The position numbers were made by a program, and so were the translations under genes. The notes under the pieces were generated by a model. The model searched no databases and was not told the origin of the DNA. It worked only from the letters and a program-made list of their open reading frames with translations. Below, piece after piece: positions 22,479-34,232 of a stretch of DNA of 64,000 bases. Every line of letters begins with the position of its first letter. Within the stretch, counting starts at the first letter, position 1. Source of the DNA: Mytilinidion resinicola (Eukaryota; Ascomycota; Dothideomycetes; Mytilinidiales; Mytilinidiaceae); NCBI RefSeq assembly GCF_010093595.1, contig NW_022985439.1:2748479-2812478 (forward strand), in the 5' to 3' direction.

Positions 22479-22753
22479 GGCGTCGTCGATGGAGAGGGGC
22501 CGGACAGGTAGTTAAGGGAGAGGGAAATGGAGGGTAAGAAGGGTTTGGAATGTAAAGCTTGGAGACGATGGGTTTGCAGTGGTGGAAAATCAGAGTCTTT
22601 GAAGATGAGAACAAAAGCATACGCAGTAGATCTTGCCATTGGCTCCATTGAGCCAGATAAGAAACGAGATATAGATTCGGATCATGACATACCGTGCACA
22701 TTGAGAGATTTGACATCTCATGTAAACACCACTCAATCTCCCTTATAATATCT

Positions 22754-23320
22754 TCATGGCCCCACATTAACCGCCTTTCCCCCAAGCCAAAGCATCCGAA
22801 AACACACCGAATTCCCCGCCCACCACGCCACACTCCTCAGATAACCCGCCTTATGACTGCTTATCCCCAAATACAGTCCCGCATACACCACCCTCACAAC
22901 CGTGTAAGCCACAGCACTCGTATTAATTACATCGAACGGCACCCCCGCCTGATGTGCCTACAGCAAACTCCCCACAAACATAGGGAAGTTCTCGGCCGCG
23001 TTCGCGTGCGCGCCCTCGTTGCGCTTTAACATGTTCAATTGCTCCTGGGTGATTTTGCCGGACGCGACGGCTCGCTCGCCGTATTTGAAGACGTCTTCGC
23101 GCGGGGAGACATTGTGGTCGAGTTTGTAGGCGTTCTTGAGACCGCGCGAGGAGAGCGCCGCGTAGGCGAAGATGAAGTTTAGGATGATATAGTGGGCCGT
23201 GTAGGAGGAGATGGGGGTGGTTGGGGACGCGGCGCGCAGGCCGAAGCTCGTGAGGAGGGAGGACCTGGGAGGAGGGGTGTTAGATGGGGATGGTGTGGAG
23301 CGATCGAAGATAACTTACAT
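22754..23320 (-). pseudogene. MAPEG-family membrane protein gene with in-frame stop
   Basis: MAPEG proteins are four-helix membrane enzymes of eicosanoid and glutathione metabolism. The start codon seems split by an intron (AT at 23320-23319, donor gtaagt, acceptor cccag, G at 23264). The main exon reads SSLLTSFGLRAASPTTPISS, a helix YIILNFIFAYAALSSRGLKN, then GQ-like loop KRNEGAHANAAENFPMFVGS, where the RNEGAHANAAEN(F)P phrase is the family hallmark. A TAG at 22960-22958 interrupts the frame. Coding-like sequence then continues in the same frame (VINTSAVAYTVVRVVYAGLY) to the real stop at 22754. A product ending at the TAG would lose the last two helices. Confidence 0.65.
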
Positions 23321-23950
23321 ATTGAATGAGCTTCAATGGCCTTTCTGGGTAACGAAGAGAATACGGGGTTTGAAGAAGTTGGGTATCTCGGTGGGTATTG
23401 TCGTCAAGTCAAGGAGGTGGTGATGTGGAATAGAGAGGTGTCCAGGGACCCGATGTCATAGCTGCGGCGGGTTTAATGATTCTAACTTAGTCTGGTCAAT
23501 TCCTCGATGGTAGGAGTCTTCTAGCTCTACTCCGTATTTGATTTGGCGTTGCAGTTGGTGTCGTGAAGCTCGGAGGGTGGCCGAGGCTGGAGGTGGATTC
23601 TGTGGCTCGGCTGGCTCCCTGCGCCACACCGTAGATCCCTGCACTACCTAGGTACCTACAAAGTCCACGTAACTTGCACTTCCGACAAACTACCATCTCT
23701 TGCTTCATCAATCAAACACAAAGCCGAGTAAAAGCACGTGAACCACTGCTTGAAGGGCCATCGTAACGTGTCCATAATCCCGTTTGCTTTTAAGTCTTGA
23801 TTCCGACAGAGCTGGGGGTGTAGCCTGACATCTGAATTAGTGTCATTGGATATCAATTCTTTCAACCAAGCAGTCACCATCAGGAGTTTATAAGTACCGT
23901 AATCAAAGGTAGCTCTCCCTGTCTGGCCACAATCATATCGGATCGCAGTT
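23321..23950. promoter_or_regulatory. Divergent promoter region
   Basis: This separates the MAPEG gene (minus) from the F-box-like gene (plus). No other gene is supported. Confidence 0.4.
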
Positions 23951-25126
23951 ATGTCAAACCCTATTCCAACAGCGAGTGCTAGTCGGAGACGTCCTAGGCA
24001 GTCCCGGCCGGAGGATATGGACGAGCTCGTTGCAGGCACAAACGATCTTCTCTCACAGTTTCCTACGGCATCGTTCTCACGAAGAGCTGCCCGAGTTAAT
24101 AGAACCCGAAATGCAAGATTCTCCATGGACTCTAGAGGACCATTTCGATTCCTCCATCTCCCTGTCGACATTCGCATCATGATCTACGAGTGCATGTTGG
24201 GGCCTCAGCCAGGACTTGAACTGACCTCTATCAACTACACTACGGACTGGCCCTATATCGACTTCAAGGGCGTTGTCAAGGTTGAAGAAGATGCCATGTG
24301 CAGCTGTCCACGGCCAGACAGGAATGGGGAGCATGCATATATGAGATACACATGCCCAGGACCCGAAGTTCGTCTCTCCACCAGCAAAAGGCTCGACGTA
24401 TCTGGCGCCCCGAGAGGCCCTAGCATGAGTATACGAAAGCCTACTCCCGCCGAGCTTGCTAGTAGTCGGCCTGGCACCTCGATCCTCCGAGTCAGCCGAC
24501 TGATCTACAACGAGGCTTTCCAGTATCTATACAAAGGCCGTACGTTCCACGTTCTCGATGGGGCTTCAAGTGGACATGGACTGGGACGGTACCAGTGCTA
24601 CGCCACCGTCGCCTGGCTGAACATGCTCTCACAGGAGGCCCGGGCTCGGGTTGAAGGGATCAAGATTCTCCTCGCCCCATACGAGCAGGATTGTGTACTA
24701 AAAGTCGGGAGGCGATCTAGCGCCGAGCTCTGCCAGTACGTTATCACAAATCTAGAGCGCTTGCAGCGAGTAGAGGTAGAGCTATACAACGTCGGACGTC
24801 CCCACATCCCTGCAGATATCGGTGGAGGCATGCGCGCTGGGCCCGCGCTGGATCTGATACAACCTTTCTGGACCGTTCTGCGCCGTGAAGAGGTACAGTT
24901 GTCAGTGTCGGTCACATCATGGGAGTTCATGGCGGGGTTCCAGCATATCAACTACAACCCAGAGAACCTGGCGCGCATTCGATCGGAAATGCTGACGCAG
25001 GTCGATGTCGATCGATTGGCGTTTCAAGTCAAGGAAAAGCGGAAGGCAAGGCGTCTTAAGGCTCAAAAGCTAGAAGAAGATGATGAGGTGGTTGAAGGAG
25101 TTCTAAGCACCATCCAATCAATCTGA
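23951..25126 (+). CDS. F-box-like/DUF7730-type protein
   Basis: A single-exon 391-residue protein of a large Pezizomycotina-specific family. Residues about 60-80 read FRFLHLPVDIRIMIYECML, the LPxDIRxxIYE core of F-box-like domains. Further on, SILRVSRLIYNEAFQYLYKG is the repeated partner motif of this family, which usually reads CRQIYxEaxxlLY. The N-terminus is basic and disordered, and the C-terminus has a charged helix, KEKRKARRLKAQKLEEDDE. By analogy it may be an SCF ubiquitin-ligase adaptor, but the motif is weak and no ligase partner is seen. No lesion is visible. Confidence 0.7.
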   Translation: MSNPIPTASASRRRPRQSRPEDMDELVAGTNDLLSQFPTASFSRRAARVNRTRNARFSMDSRGPFRFLHLPVDIRIMIYECMLGPQPGLELTSINYTTDWPYIDFKGVVKVEEDAMCSCPRPDRNGEHAYMRYTCPGPEVRLSTSKRLDVSGAPRGPSMSIRKPTPAELASSRPGTSILRVSRLIYNEAFQYLYKGRTFHVLDGASSGHGLGRYQCYATVAWLNMLSQEARARVEGIKILLAPYEQDCVLKVGRRSSAELCQYVITNLERLQRVEVELYNVGRPHIPADIGGGMRAGPALDLIQPFWTVLRREEVQLSVSVTSWEFMAGFQHINYNPENLARIRSEMLTQVDVDRLAFQVKEKRKARRLKAQKLEEDDEVVEGVLSTIQSI

Positions 25127-25558
25127 ACACTGAGCCGGCTCGACGACGATGAAAGCGCAGTCCGTTATTAACATTAGTGGGTCAGGATAGGACGGCTGTT
25201 CTAATAACAGTATTACATTAGACTAAATGCTGTTTGGATATGTTGGGAGAATTGAGGTGGTAATTCGGGAGAAGAGCATGGTTTCGGCTTGTTTGATTCG
25301 ACATGGAAGGGCCACTCACTGAATCTTTGAAATATCCCACGGGTCCGATAGCTCCATAGTGAAACTACCACCGCTGTAGAGAGACCGCAATGAACCTTTT
25401 GTTATAATCCTACGAATGCTGGAGAAACGTGACATGAGATGATAATCCAGAATTGATCCCTAGCCAAATGCGCTAAGCCTGATTGAGACATAGAGATTGG
25501 CCGGACGTCTCTCCCGAAATTTTTGGCATTCAATGCGCTTCAACCATCAACGACAACT
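25127..25558. other. Intergenic region
   Basis: The 3' flank of the F-box-like gene and the promoter/leader of mitochondrial IF-2. Nothing else is supported. Confidence 0.45.
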
Positions 25559-28500
25559 ATGAGGAGTTCCAGTCTCGTGAGGGTAAGTTAGTCTGGTTAT
25601 CATCTATACAATTCTTGCTAATAGAATGTAGGGGCCACCTACCCGGAACATCTGCATCTTTTGCGCGAATCGAGGTGGCTTTGATGGCATCATCCCATCA
25701 ATTCGCCGCTCAACCGTAGCTCAACAGCGCAACCTTCATTACTCTAATAACGCGCCCCAGTCGGCCTCTGCTACACGAGTACGACATGATGATCATCAGC
25801 AACCTCCGGCTGCCTCGAGCGATGGATGGGGCCAATCGTTCGGCGCGGCTGTAACACGCTTACCCAGACTGACTGCGGAGGAGCAGAGGATAAGGGACAA
25901 TCTACAGAAGCAACGTCAGGGACAGGCGGTACAGCAGGCTGCTCTTGCAGCCAGGGGCGCACCAGCTCCGCAACGGCAGGAAAGAGGCGGGCTTGGACTG
26001 AGTACTCCTCTAGGCGGACTGACACGGGAAGAGCAGAGGATCAGGGATAACCTCCAGAGGCAGCGGGCACAGAATGCATCAAGGACACCGCAGAATACAA
26101 ACAGTTCGCAAGGACACGATAGAAGGGGATTCGGACTGATCAGCCCCGCTCGAAGAGATCCAGTTAAACCGCCATCGAGGCCCCCGGGCGGACGATTGAC
26201 TGTCCGCCGAATTGACTCAACCCACTCTCATGGCCCTCCCACGCCAGAAGCATTCCCGATGGATCCAGAAGGAGCGTTTAATTGGACACATTTGAGAAAG
26301 AGGGGCGAAAGTGGTCAGGCTTCTGGCAGTCGAGATGGATCACAAGCTTCAAATTTCAGGAGAAGCGAGTCTACGGCTCCTAGCAGAGGCTTGGGAGACT
26401 TCCTAAAGAGTATGGAAAAGAACCCTCAGCGCAGCGAGCCGCGACGGCAGAGAGATGATAGCGAACTGGAACGGTTGCTAGGGGGGTTCACGCAGGCGAA
26501 TAACCAGCCGGACAAACCACAATCAAGACCGTATGTGCCCTTGGCAAGGGAATCCATAGGAGGTTTCAAATGCTTCAGATGTGGGGAGCCAGGACATAGA
26601 GGAAGTGACTGCCCCACCGTACAGCAGTTTGTACCCGTGTCACGTTTGAAGGATGTTGGCCAAAATGCACCACTCCAAGAAGGGCGCAACGACGGGCTAT
26701 CGGGCGTCAAGGAACGAAATTCAACGGCTTCGGTAGAGGCCTCGAGCATTGTATCCGCCACTGATCATTACGATGCAGAGAAGCGAGCTGCAGCTGAAGC
26801 ATGGCGGCGACGCTCTGCGCGTTTCACCCAGAAAGAGGAAGAGCCGGCATATGAGAAGGATCGTCGTAAGAAGGGAATGCGGATCGCGCGATCATCGGCC
26901 CAGGAGGACGAAATGGACGAAGGCATGGCTAGGGCAGAACGCAAACGACGAAGGAAAGAGGAGAAGAGGAGAGCTCAGTTGACAAAGACCGAGCCAACTC
27001 CAATCCAGCTTCCAGAGTACATCAGCGTGACGAATCTTGCCTCCGCACTGAAGATTCGAGTGGAAGACTTCGTCCATAAACTCGAAGAACTCGGGTTCGA
27101 GGACATCCAAAATGATCACATTCTCAACGCGGAGAACTCGGCTCTGGTGGCTATGGAATACAACTTTGAGCCCATAATACAAACCGCGGAAGAGGACATC
27201 GACTTGCATCCTGCTCCTTTACCTGAGGACGTTTCCATACTACCGGCTAGACCTCCGGTCGTTACTATCATGGGTCATGTTGATCACGGCAAGACTACTA
27301 TCCTGGACTTCTTGCGAAACTCGAGTGTAGCCGCATCTGAATTCGGTGGCATCACCCAGCACATCGGCGCTTTCAGCGTACCTCTGGAATCTGGAAAGAC
27401 CATCACGTTCTTAGACACGCCTGGTCACGCCGCCTTCCTATCTATGCGACAGCGCGGAGCAAATGTAACTGATATTGTCATCCTCGTCGTCGCCGCCGAC
27501 GACTCCGTCAAGCCCCAGACCATCGAAGCGATCAAGCACGCCCAATCCGCCAACGTCCCCATCATCGTCGCCATCAACAAAATCGACAAAGAAGAAGCGA
27601 ACCCAGACCGCGTGAAGCAAGACCTCGCCCGCCACGGCGTCGACGTCGAAGACTTCGGCGGCGAAACCCAGGTCGTCTGCGTCAGCGGCAAGACAGGCAC
27701 AGGCATGCCCGAGCTCGAAGAATCCATCGTCACCCTCTCCGAGATCCTCGACCACCGCGCCGACCCCGAAGGCCCCGTGGAGGGCTGGGTCCTCGAAGGC
27801 ACAACCCGCAAGTCCGGCCGCGTCGCCACCCTCCTCATCCGCCGCGGCACACTCCATGTTGGCGACATCCTCGTCGCCGGCACGACCTGGGCGCGCGTCC
27901 GCACGCTCAGGAACGAAGCCGGCGCGCACATCGACGCCGTCAGCCCCGGCATGCCCGTCGAAGTCGACGGCTGGCGCGAGCAGCCCCTCGCCGGCGACGA
28001 GGTCCTCCAGGCCCCTGACGAGCAGAAAGCGTCCGCTGTCTCTGAGTTCCGCGCAGATGCTGAGGAGCGCATCCGCCTCGCGAAGGACATGGAAGCTATC
28101 AACGAAGCCCGCCGATTTGAGACCGAGCGCGTAGAGAAAGAGAAGGCTGCCGCCGCCGCTGCCGCCGAAGCCACAGGCGAGGCCGACCCGGCCGCTGTGG
28201 AGGAGGTGGTCGCGAAAGCCTCCGGGCCCGAAATCATCCCCTTCATCGTCAAAGCCGACGTCTCGGGCTCCGTCGAGGCCGTCACCGACTCCATCGCGCC
28301 TCTCGGCAACGCGGAGGTCGCTTGCTCGATCCTGCGCTCGGGCGTGGGCCCACCGTCCGAGTTCGACGTGCAGCATGCTGCGGCTGCGAAGGGGCACATC
28401 ATCAACTTCAACACGGCGATCCCGCCGCAGATTGCGGCGCTGGCGGAGGAGAAGGGGGTGAAAATTCTAGACTCGAATATTATTTATCGGCTGTCTGAGG

Positions 28501-28914
28501 ACGTGCGGGCGCTGTTGAGCGAGCGGCTGCCGCCGAGCGTGGTCAAGCGCGTGACGGGGGAGGCGGAGGTGGCGCAGATGTTTAGCATTACGCTCGCGGG
28601 GCGGAAGAAGATGGTTATTGCCGGGAGTAAGGTGCGGAATGGGGTCATTAAGAAGGGGGCGCTTGTGAGGGTGGTTAGGGGGGAGGAGAATGTGTATGAA
28701 GGTGAGTTTGTTCTTTGTTTCTGACAAAAATGGGGGTTGGGGCGACTGCTAATGGTGATTAGGTACGCTGTCGTCGCTGAAGAACGTCAAGAAGGATGTG
28801 CTCGAGATGCCGAAGAATAGCGAGTGCGGCATTGGGTTTGAGGACTGGGAGGGGTTCGAGGTCGGGGATAAGGTGCAGTGCTATGAGGAGACGAGGGAGA
28901 AGAGGTACTTGTAA
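25559..28914 (+). CDS. IFM1: Mitochondrial translation initiation factor IF-2
   Basis: A GTPase that brings formyl-methionyl-tRNA to the mitochondrial ribosome. Exon 1 (25559-25582, MRSSSLVR) begins a basic targeting peptide; exon 2 is 25632-28701 and exon 3 is 28763-28914, about 1080 residues. Two copies of EEQRIRDNLQ(K/R)QR lie in the disordered N-terminal region. A CCHC zinc knuckle (26571-26612, CFRCGEPGHRGSDC) follows, then the IF2_N fold (ISVTNLASALKIRVEDFVHK). The G domain has all boxes: GHVDHGKT, GITQHIGAF, DTPGHAAF and NKID. Domains II-IV include KADVSGSVEAV. I chose the start because it makes a mitochondrial presequence and joins the long open frame in phase. The zinc knuckle is unusual for IF-2. 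Confidence 0.92.
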
Positions 28915-29337
28915 TTGTATATGTTCGGCCTCCTCAACTTGTCGATAATACGTCGTTTCGTCGATGTGTATGAAGAGTCAGCTGCATATGGGACTGGTGG
29001 GTGTACGATAGATGGAAGAAAAGCCGGATATGCATGCATCGGCGCAGGAGGAGGTTAGTTGTAAGAGTTGGAACCCCCCTTTTCACATGTAAATATATAG
29101 TAGCATTGCGGGTGTAGAATAGACTGAACGATATCATTATGCTTTTCCCCTGATTCCATTAGACGCCATGTGGCACTATGAACGCCCCTAATGACCCAAA
29201 CCCAAGCTAAATAACGCAACGCTCAGATAATGTACAACGGGCCTACCTGGCCCTCCCCTTCAAAACCCCACCTCTTCCCCACCAACTTATACAAGCTCCG
29301 TTCTACACGATTTCGCCCAGACAAGCACGTATCACTA
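28915..29337. other. Convergent 3' region
   Basis: The gap between the converging IF-2 and UNC-50 genes. No gene or repeat is supported. Confidence 0.5.
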
Positions 29338-30338
29338 TCATACCCCTTTCCTCAACTTTGCGCCCGCCCACAATACTGGCGCGAGGTGTTTAGGTAGGTT
29401 CAGCCCGAAGAGGGAGGCGAACCACAGGATCGCGAGGACGGCGATGGGCGCGAGGAGAAGTTCGGTGTGGTGCAGGAAGGGGAGCGTGTTGTAGCCTAGG
29501 AATGTGATGATGAAGTAGTAGATGAAGGCGGCGAGGTAGAGGGAGTTGCCGACGAGGAGGGAGACCCAGTGGGAGCTGGCGATGAGCGGCATGAGGAGGA
29601 ACTGGATCACGTAGAGGAAGACCCAGATGGGGACGAAGGCGCGGATGGAGACCTGGAGGGAGTATTGGAGTTTGCGGAGTTTAGGGGGTTGGTTTGAGGG
29701 AGAGGGGGCGTACGTCAAAGCAGTATCCAAATTCTAGCTGCTCTTCTTCCCCGGGCTGGGTGAAGAGGCCTTGTCGCCGACGCCCTGGGAGGCCGGGCAC
29801 GCCGGGCCCTAGTAGTCGGCCGACGAGGAAGTAGAATGCGGTTGCTACGAGGAGGGAAAGGGCGAGGAAATGGATGAAGATGAAGACGAGGGTTATGCGG
29901 ACGGTTTTGCCGAAGCCGTCGGCGTAGGCGAGGCCCCAGGCGAGGGATGTGAGGAGGAGAAAGAAGGAGAGGAGGTAGGTGAAGGAGGGGTCGGGGCGGT
30001 GCCAGGTGTTTTTGGTCTCTAAGAGGGGTGGTCAGTGGGTGGGTCGAGTTGTGGGTTTGGCTGTAGCTGCCTACGTTTCTGTATGCTCTGTCAGTAGCAG
30101 TTCGTGAAAGAGAGAAAGAGAAGCTTACGTGATAGTATATTGACCTGAAGACTTTCTTGGGAGCCCATATTAGACTTGTCATCTCCCATATTGCCATCTC
30201 GAAGTCCATCTGGGGGAACTTGAATAGTCGCTTGAAGAATCGTGGCATCCGCAGGCCCTCGCTGCGACTTGAGGGAGTAGTTCCTCCGAAGGTCGAGGGC
30301 CCGCCTCCTGGCCGCGGTAATGATATGTGTGGATTCAT
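29338..30338 (-). CDS. GMH1: UNC-50 family protein (GMH1)
   Basis: A Golgi/inner-nuclear membrane protein needed for receptor trafficking, and an Arf-GEF interactor in yeast. Exons on the minus strand are 30338-30129, 30078-30075 (4 nt), 30018-29714 and 29652-29338, totalling 277 residues. The N-terminal cytosolic part ends with FKRLFKFPQMDFEMAIWEM, the family signature. The four-base exon completes YYHKQTKNTWHRPDPSF, which matches the conserved KQTK motif of UNC-50 proteins. Then come several membrane helices, FGYCFDVSIRAFVPIW (the YCFDV motif) and YFIITFLGYNTLPFL. It is divergent from RNA14. Confidence 0.88.
30075..30078 (-). other. Four-nucleotide micro-exon of the UNC-50 gene
   Basis: On the minus strand, catacag precedes AAAC and gtaggc follows. 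Only by including AAAC does exon 1 (ending ..TAT CAC) join exon 3 (AG ACC AAA..) in phase as HKQTKN. A 13-nt alternative using acceptor ctgacag would insert three residues not seen in the family. Confidence 0.65.
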
Positions 30339-30907
30339 GCTGTGAAGGTTGGGAGGGGTCTCGGCGGTATTAGAGGAGGAGGAGGAGGAGGAGGAGGGGG
30401 AGGAGGTTGAAGCCTGGATGCTCCCAGGGCTGGGTCTGGGCGCAGTTGGAGGAGAATGAACGGGGGATCCGCGAAGTATCCGCAGGGGGAATGTATAACG
30501 TCTTGATTCGCAGCTCCAGGGCGGAGGGTGCAATCGCTGGGATGAGGTCGGGGTCGGTCTCTATAATACAGGCGCAGGCGCTGGCCGATGAGGCTGTGGT
30601 GTCTGGCAGTCTCCGCCGGCCCAAGCTTTGTCACTTCCGCGCTAGCGGCTGGCCGTCGTCTTCAATCTCGTCGTCGCCAACAATCCTCAAACACTTTCTC
30701 TCACCACTCCCACCCGCACACCTCGACCTGTGCAGACAAAGCACCCGACGCCTTGTCTTGCCCGCGTCGCTCCAGCGCCCGACACAGTCCTCGCGCGCAC
30801 GACTGCTCACTTCACTGTACGTGTCGCCTGCCGGTAGCTTCATCCTCGCGCGACCACCACTGACCCTCATCCTCCACCGCAGAACCGCAACACACCTCCT
30901 CACCACC
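30339..30907. promoter_or_regulatory. Bidirectional promoter of UNC-50 and RNA14
   Basis: 570 bp between the start codons of two divergent housekeeping genes. It includes a (GGA)n run at about 30373-30406 that lies in the UNC-50 leader. No TATA box stands out. Confidence 0.5.
30373..30406. repeat. GGA microsatellite
   Basis: An uninterrupted gaggagga-type tract with one GGGGG variation, some 35 bp upstream of the UNC-50 start codon; on the transcribed strand it is (TCC)n. Confidence 0.8.
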
Positions 30908-33900
30908 ATGGCTGAGTACAATCCCGAGCGCGCATTCCTCGAAAGCCTGGCCGCAGACCCTTCTGGTGGCTACGCGACCGACAGTCCTGGCCAGCAGCAG
31001 CCCGTCACATCTGACGAGGACGAGGATTATGATCCCTCTAACCTCATGCCTTCCACAGACTACCCCTCCCATCTCCCCAAATCTGCAGCCGGCTCTGTCT
31101 CTCCAGCACCGTCAGCTTCAGTACCCGTGAGCCCGCCGGCGGACGCAGACTCCCCGACCAACCAGGCGCCCTCCGAGGCCTCTGAGCCAGTGACCCAACA
31201 GCGGATAGTGGGTGGTTTTGTCGTTGAGAGCTCAGACGATGAGGGGGATCTCCCATCAGTGAAGCCACGGGCGGCTGATGCTGCGCTCAGAGTGGGCGGG
31301 AGGGCTTCACGATCTCCACAGCGTTCTATATCTTCAACTCCGTCAAATACACTTCCGAAGACAAATGTACACATACATAGTGCCTCACAAGATCAAGGTG
31401 GCTCAGGTGCTCACTCCACTGGCCTCTCTGACCCTGCTCCTTCACTTGCTTCTGTCGTTCCTGTTGCGGCTGTTTCCGCTCATGAAAATCAAAAGTCCCC
31501 TCCAGTTGCTTCCACTCCTGTTCCGGAAGCTACACCAGCTCCTCAGGCAGCTGCGTCCTCTCAGCCACAAGCTCGTCTTCCTCTTGACCGAATTGGTATT
31601 CTTGAAGATCGCATCAAGGAAGATCCGCGTGGTGATATGGACGCGTGGTTAAGTCTAATCAGTGAATATCGCAAGCGCAACAAGTTTGACGAGGTCCGCG
31701 CAGTCTACGATCGCTTCTTCAAAGTCTTTCCTACAGCGGTAAGCTTGCTTTTTCCTTTTAATCTCAAGTTCGAAGACTCACTGATGCCCGTCATAGGCCG
31801 AAGAATGGGTCAACTACTGCAATATGGAATTGCAGAACGACGATTTCTACCGCGTCGAACAAATCTTCATGAAATCCATCCAGTCCAATCACCATCTCCA
31901 GCTTTGGTCGACCTATCTAGACTACGTTCGTCGGCGCAACGATCTTAGCTCAGACCCCGAAGGCAAAGCTCGCGCAATTGTACAGCAAGCGTTTGATTTT
32001 GTCCTTGGTAACGTAGGAATCGACAAGGACGCCGGCAATCTGTGGCAAGAATACCTCTCATTCATCAAGTCCGCCCCTGGCAGTCATACCAGCGGCGATT
32101 GGCAGGATCTGCAGAAGATGGACCGGATGCGGAAAGCGTACCAACGAGCTATCTGCATTCCTACCCAGCAGGTCCAGAACATCTGGAAGCAGTACGATCA
32201 GTTCGAGATGGGCTTGAACAAGGCAGCAGGCCGAAAATTCCTGCAAGAGAAGTCTGCTGCGTATATGACAGCTCGGAGCGCAAACATCAAGCTTGAGAAC
32301 ATCACCAAAGATCTTATCCGTACAACCCGCCCTCACCTACCCCCAGCGCCCGGATTCGACGGAGATGTAGAGTATTTGCATCAAGTCGAGATTTGGAAGA
32401 ACTGGATCAGCTGGGAGAAGGAAGATCCTCTGGTGCTGAAAGAAGATGACCCCCCCGCATTCCACCAACGCGTTCTGTATGCCTACAAGCAAGCTCTCAT
32501 GGCACTTCGGTTCTGGCCTGAGATGTGGTATGACGCAGCGGAGTTCTGTTATCAAAACGACCTGGTGCAGGAAGGGGATGCATTTCTGCTTGATGGCGCC
32601 AATGCTAATCCCGAGAGCTCCCTGTTGGCATTCAAGAGGGCGGATCGCATCGAACTTACGCATGAACCGGAAGAAGGCGAAGAGGGTGTTAAGCGTCGAG
32701 GTGATGCAGTGAGAGAACCATATAACAAGCTACTCGACGCGTTGTATGATCTTGTCAAGAAGACCAAGGAGCGCGAAGAACGAACAATTGCAAGAGTCAA
32801 GGAGATGCACGCGCAGAATGCACCACAAGACGACTCGGCCGATGAAGATGATGACGATGAGGAGGAAGGTGCCCCAAAACCGAATGCCAGGGAGGCTGCA
32901 CTTCAGATGCAAATCCGTGCCATCGAAGCTGGAAACAACGCGCAGACCCAACTTCTCAGCAAGATCATCTCTTACGCCTGGATCGGCTTGATGAGGGCGA
33001 TGCGACGTATTCAAGGCAAGGGCAAACCCAATGGAAATGTCGGAGGTTTCCGCCAGATCTTTGCAGAGGCTCGCAAGAAGGGACGTGTTCTCAGTGAGGT
33101 ATACGTGACCAGTGCCCTCATCGAGTACCATTGCTACAAAGACCCCGCTGCTACGAAGATCTTCGAGCGTGGTATGAAGCTGTTCCCTAACGACGAGAAC
33201 TTTGCTTTGGAGTATCTAAAGCATCTGATTGCCATCAACGACATTACCAATGCTCGCGCAGTCTTTGAGACAACCGTCAGCAAGTTGACGCAGAAGCCAG
33301 AAACGGTCCCACGAGCCAAGCCAATCTTTTCCTTCTTCCACGAATACGAGTCTCAGTATGGTGAGCTGAGCCAGATCACCAAGCTCGAAAAGCGTATGGG
33401 CGATCTCTTCCCCGAAGACCCACAACTGGCCCGCTTCTCGCACCGATACTCGTCGCCTACCTTCGATCCAACCATCGTTCGCCCAATCATTTCTCCAGCC
33501 ACACAATCGAAGCCCAAGGGAATGCCACCTATGCCCATGCCCATGCAGCAGCCATCGGCGCCCCCCATGGCGGCCCCGATACAGATGCAGATGCCATTAC
33601 CACCGAATCCAATGGCTGTTCCGACAATCGAAGAGACGACGCCCGCTATGAACCATATCAATCAAGCTCACTCAGATCCGTCACGGTTCCAAAACGGCCA
33701 AAATATGAATTCGCCCCGACCTCCTCCAGCCGTTGCCGCTATCTCAAATTCTCCGAAGCGACCGTTCATGTTTGACGACGACGATGGAGATGCTCAGCCG
33801 AGGAAACTGCAGCGGGGCGAGTCGCCACTGAAAGGCGCAGCGGGACGTAGACTTGATGCAGCGAGGCGGAATCAAGCTCAACAGGGCGGACAGTCTCATT

Positions 33901-34232
33901 TCAACGTCCCTCAAGCACCCCAGCCATCTCTACCACGAGAACTCACGTTCCTCTTGAGCATCATCCCGGGCGCTCATACCTACCGAGAGACTCGATTCAT
34001 CCCGGAAAGACTGGTTGATCTCATTCGCAACACCGACATGGACCGTACTGGCCCGCCACCAGTTGTGGGTCCTTCTCCTGTCTATAACCCACAATATGCA
34101 CCGCCCCCACGAGTTCAATTCCCCGGAGCTCCAGCAATTCCACCCTATCCCGTGCCCGGTATGTATCCACTCAACAACTTCATGTCACCATGGGCGGCTA
34201 ATGGGCCCCAAGGCTTTCCGTATCAACGATGA
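30908..34232 (+). CDS. RNA14: mRNA 3'-end-processing protein RNA14 (CstF77 homologue)
   Basis: The scaffold of cleavage factor IA, which binds Rna15 and directs pre-mRNA 3'-end cleavage in the nucleus. Exons are 30908-31738 and 31797-34232, 1088 residues. The N-terminal 240 residues are acidic and disordered. HAT repeats start at DRIGILEDRIKEDPRGDMDAW, continue through YDRFFKVFPTA|AEEWVNY across the intron, and include LWSTYLDYVRRRND and IWKQYDQFEMGLNK. An acidic DDSADEDDDDEEEG loop interrupts the array near 32830-32870. The C-terminal tail carries LTFLLSIIPGAHTYRETRF, in the place of the monkeytail that contacts Rna15. It is intact and divergent from UNC-50. Confidence 0.92.

Noticed and set aside
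27425..28414. Long minus-strand frames opposite mitochondrial IF-2
   Set aside because: They are shadows of the strongly supported plus-strand GTPase caused by GC-rich third positions.
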